Of a DNA stretch of 64,000 bases, positions 53,653-61,019 are shown one piece after another (positions within the stretch are counted from its first letter, which is position 1; each line of letters starts with the position of its first letter). Source of the DNA: JAFEDN01 sp963844565 (lineage in GTDB: Bacteria > Pseudomonadota > Gammaproteobacteria > Coxiellales > Coxiellaceae); assembly GCA_963844565.1 (NCBI GenBank), contig CAWJON010000002.1, positions 1,922,001 to 1,986,000 of the forward strand, read 5' to 3'. Below the pieces are notes generated by a model. The model worked only from the letters and a program-made list of their open reading frames with translations, was not told the origin of the DNA and made no database searches. A program made the translations under genes and the position numbers.

Positions 53653-54906
53653 TTAAGTCTGATAATTAAAATTATTTATTTCTCTGTCGATTGCCATATC
53701 GAGCAATACACGAGCTTGTATATAGGAAAGCTCTTCATTTGCATTCAATATTGGCGAATTTCCGTGCACAATTTTTGATCTAATATTATATATTTCCTCA
53801 AACCAATTACGTATTTCTTTTCTTTCCTTCGGATCTTTACCAATGAGATATGAGCATCTATCAGCTAAACTTAAAGTTAAAGTTAAAGTTAAAGTTAACG
53901 GCATATTTTTTAAATTATCGCCTAAGATACATTCTAAACCAATACAACATTGAATAAATGAAAGTGTTTGATTTTCTTCTGCCTTAGAGTCCACCGACCA
54001 ACCTGCAGCTATTTTTATTCTATTTGCAAAATCCTCCTCTTCTTCTGCAATAAGTTGAGCAGTCTTTTTTAAACCTTCAATTGTAATTTTATGAGAATTC
54101 TGGATATCAACGCCTTTTCCAATACATATTTTCTGAATGAATTGTGTCATAGCCAATGATAATTCTGTTTGCATTGTTTTTCGATTTTTATCTGTCAAAT
54201 CAATCGATATTAAATAATTTTTTGGGATTTTGTGAGCGTCATCAGAAAAAAATAAGTTAGGGGAAGTATCTTTTATATCTTCCAAATTAAAAATTTTTTT
54301 ATAAATGCCCATGTTTAATATTAGCTTAATATTTGTCAATGCCTTATTCGTGCTTAAATTACCAAATATGCTTCCAATAAAACCTTTCTGTTTTATTGAC
54401 AAGTAAGTTATTTTTTTTGATTCTTCTGATGGTTTAGATAACAAAGCCAAGAGTGAGTCCCAAGAACTTTTAAAAGGGTTATCTTTTTTTAAATAAACCT
54501 TAATTTTTATATCTTTTTGAATTTCAATAATACCTGTCTCTATATCAATTAGAGAAGGCAACATAAGATTAACTTCATATTCTCTTGGTATACTTTTATA
54601 AAAATTTATTATTTCACCTCTCAACTCATCGATCTGTTCTTTAGATATCAAATTTACAAGACTACCTGTTTTCTTAGAATCCGAGAATTTATTTTTAACA
54701 AAGTCCGCTACTTGATTTACAAATATTCTATAAACATCTGTTTCGCTTAACCATTCTTTTTTATTTTTATCCTTCAGAATTTCATTAGACAAGTGCTTAA
54801 GCTCGCCACTAAACGATTGATATTGAGGCCAGTTATCTTCGATATAACAATTTTGTAACATGTTGATAACAGTTTTTTTTATTTTTTCTTCTGAGCTTGG
54901 ATGCAT
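53653..54906 (-). CDS. Apea-HEPN-like protein, candidate RNase
   Basis: From the ATG at 54906 (AGGAG 8 bases upstream; the in-frame GTG at 54915 overlaps that site) 417 residues. The C-terminal 130 residues look like an Apea-type HEPN domain: a helix with SFIQCCIGLECILGD, then SLADRCSYLIGKDPKERKEI, and the key R-x4-H motif as Arg376-SKIV-His381 (IRSKIVHG). HEPN domains with R-x4-H are usually metal-independent RNases in defence and toxin systems. The N-terminal 290 residues are unassigned. A Leu-Thr repeat (LTLTLTLTL) from a coding hexamer tract lies between HEPN helices. Confidence 0.65.
   Translation of the reverse strand: MHPSSEEKIKKTVINMLQNCYIEDNWPQYQSFSGELKHLSNEILKDKNKKEWLSETDVYRIFVNQVADFVKNKFSDSKKTGSLVNLISKEQIDELRGEIINFYKSIPREYEVNLMLPSLIDIETGIIEIQKDIKIKVYLKKDNPFKSSWDSLLALLSKPSEESKKITYLSIKQKGFIGSIFGNLSTNKALTNIKLILNMGIYKKIFNLEDIKDTSPNLFFSDDAHKIPKNYLISIDLTDKNRKTMQTELSLAMTQFIQKICIGKGVDIQNSHKITIEGLKKTAQLIAEEEEDFANRIKIAAGWSVDSKAEENQTLSFIQCCIGLECILGDNLKNMPLTLTLTLTLSLADRCSYLIGKDPKERKEIRNWFEEIYNIRSKIVHGNSPILNANEELSYIQARVLLDMAIDREINNFNYQT
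53869..53899. repeat. Hexanucleotide tandem repeat inside the HEPN gene
   Basis: About five units of TTAAAG. On the coding strand each unit encodes Leu-Thr. Length change keeps the frame, so only the Leu-Thr count should vary. Compare 34135-34176. Confidence 0.85.
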
Positions 54907-54977
54907 TTTCTTCACTCCTGACTATTGTCATAAAATACTAAATCCGATTCTAAAAAAATATATAATCAGGTATCACA

Positions 54978-55991
54978 CTAATCCTTGATATTTTTTTCAA
55001 TAGGAAAGTCTCTACGATTTAGGCCTAGACTTAAACCAGGTGGGAGTTTTTCGATAGCAATAAGTTCTTTGTTATCAGTTATAATCCGACCGTCATGCAA
55101 GATTGCAAATGATGGAAACCACTTAAGTGTTTCTTTATTAAACTCATAGGTCAATTGTTGTCCCGTCATTCCTCGTGCTTTGAGGTTCGCTACTAATTGA
55201 GCCGCTTGAGTAGCTGCATTAGGAAGCGCGTCAAGCGCCGTATAGTGTTGTTTCACATTCTTATCTCGGAAATGAAACGATACATAGCAGCCATCCTGAT
55301 ATGCACCGAGCTCAAGTATTGGCTTACGCCGATCTGCAAGCCTTGCGAGCAGCTTCCTAATCCACACCCGGATTGCAGCATAAGTATCTTTTCCAGCCTC
55401 AGAAGCAATTGCGGTTACGAACGGATTCCATACGAAGAGCACATAGGGAAGACCAATTCTGATTAACTCTTGCACAGAGTCTGTCGCATTATGCGAAAGC
55501 TCTGTCCGTTCGATTCGCAGCGGAGCATCACTAGTTACCAAATCCAACCATTCTGCATCAACTTCTCTTGGGTCTGTCGCAAACCCAATCCAAGCGCTAT
55601 TTGGTAAAACCGGAAGTTTTTCTGGTGGTGGCAGTAATGCTTCTGCATCAAAACCCAATCCCTCAAAGTTTAATACTTCGCCTCCCGCGTAATATCCCAA
55701 AACACCAACAATAAACTTTATGCCATCTCTACTTTCGAAGTTTGCACATTCAAGTATCTGCCCTTTTGGACTTCCCGGGTCGTGATTGTGGAAAAGGGGG
55801 TAGGGATTCTTGTTAATGTCAGCTACCAGTTTTATGGGATCAACAGGTACCAAAAGTTCATCATCCTGATCTCGTTCATCTGTCCAGATTATCGCTGGAA
55901 CAAGCTTTCCAAATATACCTTTCGAGTAATTTTCAATTGCATCAGTCACCCAATCTCGAGCCATAGGAGTATTATTCAATAAACCAGACAT
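54978..55991 (-). CDS. Hypothetical protein, GC-richer than its neighbours
   Basis: About 337 residues from the ATG at 55991 (AGGG 8 bases upstream; ATG 55997 is possible). Segments such as PVDPIKLVADINKNPYPLFH, NHDPGSPKGQILECANFE and GLGFDAEALLPPPEKLPVLP are well-ordered and not low complexity, but I do not recognise the family. The first third has a flavour of self-cleaving capsid-maturation or SAVED-like strands; neither is supported by a motif. It lies 71 bp upstream of the HEPN gene, same strand, so they may be one transcript. Its composition is visibly GC-richer, suggesting separate origin. Confidence 0.6.
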   Translation of the reverse strand: MSGLLNNTPMARDWVTDAIENYSKGIFGKLVPAIIWTDERDQDDELLVPVDPIKLVADINKNPYPLFHNHDPGSPKGQILECANFESRDGIKFIVGVLGYYAGGEVLNFEGLGFDAEALLPPPEKLPVLPNSAWIGFATDPREVDAEWLDLVTSDAPLRIERTELSHNATDSVQELIRIGLPYVLFVWNPFVTAIASEAGKDTYAAIRVWIRKLLARLADRRKPILELGAYQDGCYVSFHFRDKNVKQHYTALDALPNAATQAAQLVANLKARGMTGQQLTYEFNKETLKWFPSFAILHDGRIITDNKELIAIEKLPPGLSLGLNRRDFPIEKNIKD

Positions 55992-56070
55992 TAGCATTTC
56001 CCTATTTATTCTTTCATAATACCTGTGAATGACTTAATGAGCTATATATCACAGGTAAGTTCAAAATCGG

Positions 56071-56134
56071 GTGGTCAAGTCTGAATTTTTAAGCAGATTC
56101 ATTGTTCAGTGCTTAAAATTTCAGATTTGACCCC
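56071..56134. repeat. Family 1 minimal hairpin variant
   Basis: 64 bp with GGTCAAGTCTGAATTTTTAAGC on the left and GCTTAAAATTTCAGATTTGACC on the right; the central part of the 143-bp element is gone, leaving mainly the paired termini. It lies between the hypothetical gene and the protease gene. Confidence 0.8.
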
Positions 56135-56192
56135 CGCTCCCTAGTGTATTGCACCAATTTTTAATATCATTCGCATGAATCCATTTCATAAT

Positions 56193-57014
56193 TTAAAGCA
56201 GCTTTTCTATCAACATGATTGCTGGAGGTGCGCAACTCGAGATAGGACATATAAGGGATGGCCCATAGAAATTAATATTTTGCAGGGTTAATAGTTCTTG
56301 GAGAGTACAATTTTTTATATGGCCTATGGAAGGAATAAAAATGTCCTCGATTACTATGTTAAAAATCCCATTTATATCAGAAATAAAGGATACGGGACTA
56401 TCATCATCGCTAAAATTAAACGCAGAACTATTTATCCCAGTTACTTGGCCTTTAAAAAATACTGGTCCACCACTTGCTCCACTCTTAATATGCATAGTCG
56501 TTTGATAGCAAGGATTTGGCAACATCTTGTCCCTACCATTAGAGTAATGATCTTCAATTTGTCCTGAGTAAAAGTTAAGTTTAAAGTCTATTTCATTACC
56601 GGAGTGTTTGGTTTCTGGATAAGCGCAAGTAAATATCGGGTCCCCCTTTTTCCTCCTTGTATATGACAATGTATAGTGATGATTCGTTAATGTTGAATCT
56701 TGATTGTTTTCTAAGATTCCCGCGGCAACGTCTCCAGTACCAAAAAAGCCTTTTAAGACACGACGAATCAAGAAATTATTTTCAGGTAAAAAGATAAAAG
56801 CTGCAATCGGATTAATTTGTTGACCCTGCTGGTCAAGCACTTCTCTCAGAACATGTGTGGCGGTTAAAAATATACCATGTTTTGAAATAAAAAAAGCTGT
56901 CCCAATCACTTGCCAATTTCCCCCATCCAATTGTTTCAATATGGGAAAGGTAGCATCTTGAGGCATACCTTGGATTCCTTCAGCGCTTATGGTTATGTAT
57001 TTTTCATGGCTCAT
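56193..57014 (-). CDS. Trypsin-like serine protease
   Basis: A 273-residue chymotrypsin-fold protease. The triad is His54 (LTATHVL), Asp95 (GTGDVAAG) and Ser181 (SGASGGPVF). There is no signal peptide and no PDZ domain, so it is a cytoplasmic, single-domain protease unlike DegP. Proteases of this type occur in defence islands as peptidase effectors or partners; here the neighbours are the HEPN-like gene and a hypothetical gene, which fits but does not prove such a role. Confidence 0.87.
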   Translation of the reverse strand: MSHEKYITISAEGIQGMPQDATFPILKQLDGGNWQVIGTAFFISKHGIFLTATHVLREVLDQQGQQINPIAAFIFLPENNFLIRRVLKGFFGTGDVAAGILENNQDSTLTNHHYTLSYTRRKKGDPIFTCAYPETKHSGNEIDFKLNFYSGQIEDHYSNGRDKMLPNPCYQTTMHIKSGASGGPVFFKGQVTGINSSAFNFSDDDSPVSFISDINGIFNIVIEDIFIPSIGHIKNCTLQELLTLQNINFYGPSLICPISSCAPPAIMLIEKLL

Positions 57015-57394
57015 ACGATGCAGCTAAAAATTAGACAATTGCTCTGGGTATCTACGATGATTTTTTTCATATTAGTTGTCCTTTCAGCCAAGTTCTAGTA
57101 ATTTTATTTACACAAAGTTAGGGGTGTGTCTACCCACGAGTCAATTAACCTGTCCTATTTTCACTGAATTTGGCTTTAACAGTTAAAAATACAGAATATA
57201 CTAAGAAAGTCAACTTTATTATTCGATATAGCCTATAAAGATTAAAAAATATACATTCCCTAAATTAGTATCAGTCAAAGCAACTTATTCTACAATTCCC
57301 TTGACTTTAAATTTCTCAACAGTTATCTTGATATAACGATATTTTATACAAATATATCATATCAATTTTCATTAATAAGAAATAAGGAACACAT
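57015..57394. other. Intergenic region, no feature recognised
   Basis: About 380 bp between the divergent protease and small-protein genes. It must hold their promoters, but I could not single out convincing -35/-10 pairs in the AT-rich sequence. No repeat copy or gene fragment was found. AAGGA at its end serves the gene at 57395. Confidence 0.45.
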
Positions 57395-57607
57395 ATGCCC
57401 CAGAAACACTATCCAAAGGGCCTAGACGGCCGTATGCGAGATGAGAATGGTCAAATTCGCCAAAAAAGAAGTGATACAGAGACCAAGACTATACGTAAAA
57501 TATATCCAGGGTTTGCCCATAAGTACCGATCAGACGCAACACTCGGGACAATTTTAAGGAAAGAGGGAGCGCCTTCACTTAGTCAATTTTTGAAAAAGAT
57601 GAAATAA
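57395..57607 (+). CDS. Small conserved basic protein
   Basis: A 70-residue protein, MPQKHYPKGLDGRMRDENGQ then IRQKRSDTETKTIRKIYPGF, RSDATLGTILRKEGAPSLSQ. It resembles a family of 60-75 residue proteins that share the (P)xGxDGRxRDxxGxIxxKxxxT start and the RSDxxLxTxLxxxGxxSLxxxL end; function unknown. AAGGAAC lies 9 bases before the ATG. It is intact although the region around it is decayed. Confidence 0.6.
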   Translation: MPQKHYPKGLDGRMRDENGQIRQKRSDTETKTIRKIYPGFAHKYRSDATLGTILRKEGAPSLSQFLKKMK

Positions 57608-57714
57608 ATATTAGCCTAAATAGGCCTTAGTAATTTAAATCCGACTATGCCTAAGTTCCTCGATGATAATCATTCGAGTTGAGATACTTTATTCACCGTT
57701 AATTGTCGTCTAGT

Positions 57715-57912
57715 TCATTTTTTTTGGTTTCCAGCGATGAGAGAACGCCAACCTGTCAGTTCAAAATAAAGTTTTTGAGCATATGCATGACGCAAGCTAT
57801 ATGAATGAATACTAATTTTTTGTAACTGTTTTATCATCCGTATAACGATGACGAATATATGATTGATTAATTGCAATTAACGAATGATCTAGCTTTTTAA
57901 CAAATTGTAGAG
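57715..57912 (-). pseudogene. C-terminal remnant of a tyrosine integrase
   Basis: The minus strand reads VKKLDHSLIAINQSYIRHRY then TDDKTVTK in one frame, and QKISIHSYSLRHAYAQKLYF then ELTGWRSLIAGNQKK in the next. LRHAYAQ....ELTGW is the box II region of a tyrosine-recombinase subgroup (H-x-L-R-H-A-Y-A-Q-x-R-Y-x-E-L-T-G-W). The catalytic Arg and His of this box are kept, but the catalytic Tyr region and most of the gene are absent. It lies about 450 bp inside scar D, the expected position for an integrase next to its tRNA attachment site. Confidence 0.8.
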
Positions 57913-58362
57913 TCTAGTAAATATAACTTGTCACTCTTTATCAGAGATGAGGGGCTTAATTCTAAGAGATTCTTCTCATCTCAATCCCAACAAGCGTTGC
58001 AGTTCTAAGAAATAATACACACCATTTTTTGTATACACTAGTAGGCTTCTTCATTGATATAGTTCTTCTGTATTTTAATTCATCCATATTATTTAATGCT
58101 AAAGAATCAATAGAAATAAAAGTAATAATTAACAAATCTTAACTGTTATAGATAATCTCACGACCCGCTGATTTTTAATCATCAGCTCAGGTGGAAGAAA
58201 ACAAGCAAAAAATATATAACTAATTGAATTCACAAGGAATTAATATTTAGATTTTTAATAGTTTTGTAAATAACGGTATAATTTTGTAAACTGTGTCCCG
58301 CAAAAGTCCCCACAATAAATTTTTGAACAATTTGGAAGTTACGTAAGTGCTTGATTTTAAAT

Positions 58363-58404
58363 GGGCCGTGCTGGGATCGAACCAGCGACCCGCTGATTAA
58401 GAGG
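58363..58404 (-). other. Attachment scar D: 3' half of a tRNA-Lys(CUU)-like gene
   Basis: Same 42-bp core as scars A-C. The right flank of about 200 bp (GGCAATTGGGAAAGCTC-like segment, TTTAATTTGGACGC, TGACCCCTTATGACCCCTTG, ATTCCGGCAAATTTCCGGC) is shared with scar A. The left flank has GTGTCCCGCAAAAGTCCCCA, similar to a motif right of scars B and C. The gap 57913-58846 holds no other gene. Confidence 0.88.
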
Positions 58405-58846
58405 CAGGAGGACAATTGGGAAAGCTCTCGGATTCAGCCCCAAAATCAAGACGTAACCGTTTGTTTTTAAGGTTATTTTTTTAATTTGGACGCCCTTCAC
58501 AAATTTGTATATTTTACTATAAAATTACCAAACCGTGACCCCTTATGACCCCTTGATTCCGGCAAATTTCCGGCAAGGAATTTTTGAACAATTCTGCCTG
58601 TTTTCGGTAGATTTTACAAGAGCAACTGATCTTTGATCAGATGGATGGCCAGTAGCCATTTTGATTATCCTTATGGAAATTCACATATTTATGGTTAAAA
58701 TAAAGTTTAGAGAGTGGTATTTTTTGGATATTATAGTATAATAAAACTATGAAATATGATTTTTTTAAAATTTAATATCAAAAATCAATTTGATCTTAAT
58801 TTTAGTTAAAACCACTTTATACAGTATTATAACGGATTTTTATAAA

Positions 58847-59677
58847 ATGCCGAATGAACTACAGCACTTTCTGAGATCCCACCCCATCTTCACATACAAT
58901 ACGTTTGTCGAAGCAATGCAAAGTGTAGGATCTAAAAATCCATTAACCATTAGAAATAAGTTAAACCAACATATCAGCCAAGCACATATTATACGGATAC
59001 GCCGAGAACTATTTGCGTCCATCCCTTATGGCGCAGAAGCAGAAAGATATCCCATTAACCCCTTTTTAATAACCGGCTATCTCACATCTGACGCCGTGAT
59101 TGCGTATCACACGGCATTGGCTTTTTACGGGTTAACTTACTCCAGCAGCTATCGTTTTATTTATTTGACGGAGCATCAAACCAAAACTTTATCATTCCGT
59201 CAGGAAACTTATCAGCCTACTTTATACCCAAAAGCGTTATTAATTAAAAATGCATCCAATGCCTATGTAAATACAGAGGACGTTCAGGGCTTAACCGTTC
59301 GTGTCACCTCAAAAGAACGCACGTTAGTTGATTTAATGGATCGCCCAAACTTAGGGGGTGGCTGGGAAGAAATATGGCGATCACTTGACTTGATCAATCG
59401 TTTTAAAATAGAGGATATTATCCGTTATGCACTTTTGTTGGATAACGCCACTACCATTGCGAAAGTGGGATTCTACCTTGAGCAACGTCAACAAGAACTC
59501 AAAGTGAACGAGAAACAACTGGAGCAATTGCAAGCTCATCGCCCTGCTTCTCCTCATTATTTAGCTTTTGATCACCAAGAAAAAAGCCAATACATTGCAC
59601 GCTGGAATCTCATGGTTCCACTTTCTCTGATTCATCACCGTTGGGAAGAAAATTTAGATTGGGAGTCCAAAATATGA
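58847..59677 (+). CDS. AbiEi-type antitoxin, second AbiE locus
   Basis: About 276 residues from the ATG at 58847 (MPNELQHFLRSHPIF); the frame extends to a TTG at 58790 but that part is not family-like. An N-terminal winged helix (FTYNTFVEAMQ...LRIRRELFASIP-like) is followed by the AbiEi C-terminal domain (TSDAVIAYHTALAFYGLTYS, RVTSKERTLVDLMDRPNLGG). It belongs to a different subfamily from the antitoxin at 39804. The stop overlaps the toxin start by 4 bp (ATGA), so the pair is coupled. Confidence 0.87.
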   Translation: MPNELQHFLRSHPIFTYNTFVEAMQSVGSKNPLTIRNKLNQHISQAHIIRIRRELFASIPYGAEAERYPINPFLITGYLTSDAVIAYHTALAFYGLTYSSSYRFIYLTEHQTKTLSFRQETYQPTLYPKALLIKNASNAYVNTEDVQGLTVRVTSKERTLVDLMDRPNLGGGWEEIWRSLDLINRFKIEDIIRYALLLDNATTIAKVGFYLEQRQQELKVNEKQLEQLQAHRPASPHYLAFDHQEKSQYIARWNLMVPLSLIHHRWEENLDWESKI

Positions 59678-60639
59678 AAATTTCTCCAGAACGACTGGAA
59701 CAAGAAGCTACACAAACGGGGTTTCGTCCAGAAATTTTAGAAAAAGTGATGCATTTGATGCACCTGCTAAATCATTTCTCTGAAGATGCATTTCTATCGT
59801 CCCGGATTGCTTTAAAAGGAGGTACCGCGCTCAACCTATTTTATTTTGACTCTCCACGCCTATCAGTGGATATTGATATTAACTACATCGGTTCTATTGA
59901 TAGAGAAATGATGCTACAGGAGCGCCTCATTGTCATGCAAAAAATAGAAGAAATTTGCCTTGATAATAATTATCAATTACAAAGAAAACCGGATGAACAT
60001 GCTGGTGGGAAATGGATATTTCGTTATCAAAGTGCCTGGCAAGGGAATCCTCGCCTTGAAGTAGATCTCAATTTTTTAACCCGCGTTCCTTTATGGCCAG
60101 TATATTTGAAAGATTCCCTCTTGCTAGGTACTCACCAAGCGACACAAATTCCTTTGCTGGATATTCACGAACTGGCTGGCGGAAAATTAAACGCGCTTTT
60201 TTCCCGCCATTCCAGCCGAGACCTTTTTGATGCACATTACCTTTTATCACGCCAGGATTTGGAGATAGAAAAATTAAGGTTGGCTTTTGTCGTTTATGGT
60301 GCAATGAGTCGAACCGACTGGCGCTCTATTAAAATTAAAGATATTCAATTTGAATGGCATGAATTTGAAGATATGCTTGTCCCACTGCTGCGAAAAAAAG
60401 ATATTAAGGAAAAATCGCATTCAAAGGATTGGGCGAATCAAATATTGACTGAATGTCAATCCATGCTATCCGTTCTTTTACCATTACGTGATAATGAGTC
60501 TGATTTTCTTAATCTATTGCTGGATTTTGGCGAAATACGTCCAGAATTAATTTGCAATGATCCTGACCTATGCAAAAAGATCCAAGTACAGCCTGCATTG
60601 ATTTGGAAATCAATTCATGTAAAAAAAATGATTTCTTAA
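59674..60639 (+). CDS. AbiEii-type nucleotidyltransferase toxin, second locus
   Basis: 321 residues from the ATG at 59674 with GGAG about 9 bases upstream. Motif I is K48-G-G-T51 (ALKGGTALNLFYF) and the metal pair is Asp66-x-Asp68 (LSVDIDINYIG). Later segments PLLDIHELAGGKLNALFSRH and DLFDAHYLL are typical of the AbiEii/DUF1814 family. It is only distantly similar to the toxin at 40405, so the two AbiE loci were acquired separately. Confidence 0.9.
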   Translation: MKISPERLEQEATQTGFRPEILEKVMHLMHLLNHFSEDAFLSSRIALKGGTALNLFYFDSPRLSVDIDINYIGSIDREMMLQERLIVMQKIEEICLDNNYQLQRKPDEHAGGKWIFRYQSAWQGNPRLEVDLNFLTRVPLWPVYLKDSLLLGTHQATQIPLLDIHELAGGKLNALFSRHSSRDLFDAHYLLSRQDLEIEKLRLAFVVYGAMSRTDWRSIKIKDIQFEWHEFEDMLVPLLRKKDIKEKSHSKDWANQILTECQSMLSVLLPLRDNESDFLNLLLDFGEIRPELICNDPDLCKKIQVQPALIWKSIHVKKMIS

Positions 60640-60670
60640 AAAATTGTCAACATAGAATATATTGAATTTG

Positions 60671-60717
60671 CTTTGCTAAATAAGTCATTTTCAAGAAAAT
60701 GACTTATTCAACAAAGC
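60671..60717. repeat. Perfect hairpin resembling joined IS ends
   Basis: AATAAGTCATTTTC pairs perfectly with GAAAATGACTTATT around two bases, and the pairing extends outward with few mismatches to CTTTG/CAAAG. The right arm, read inward, begins GGCTTTGTTGAATAAG, which is like the terminal repeats of some IS families. It may be two IS ends joined after loss of the middle, or a bidirectional terminator between the converging AbiE operon and ATPase gene. No T-run follows. The rest of gap 60640-61019 is featureless. Confidence 0.55.
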
Positions 60718-61019
60718 CTACACTCATTATACCTTACTTTTTGATCTGATAAATTCACCGCTATTTGGCACCGTATTAATTGGAAAGAACGTAGGGAATT
60801 TTACAGAAATTATGTTTTTCAGTAACATAAAGACCTTTTAGCTCTTAAAAGAACAGAAGTAGATAACAAGGATAAATATACTGTTTTTTTTAGTAATGAT
60901 TAAGTGGTTTTTATGTATCATTTCTTGATAAACCAATCAGAGACAATTTCCCGAGACCTCTAATTTCAACCACACCCCTTGAGTAAGTCAATGCATTATC
61001 CTAAAACTAAAGCTCTTAC

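Noticed and set aside
35837..58404. Four functional tRNA-Lys genes
   Set aside because: Each copy lacks the 5' acceptor strand, D-arm and 5' anticodon stem, so none can fold as a tRNA.
58230..58415. Short minus-strand ORFs over the tRNA-like scars
   Set aside because: They only read through the tRNA half-gene and its flank; no ribosome site and no family resemblance.
60671..60717. Rho-independent terminator between converging operons
   Set aside because: The stem is perfect but AT-rich and no T-run follows on either strand; its ends resemble IS termini, so I list it as a repeat.
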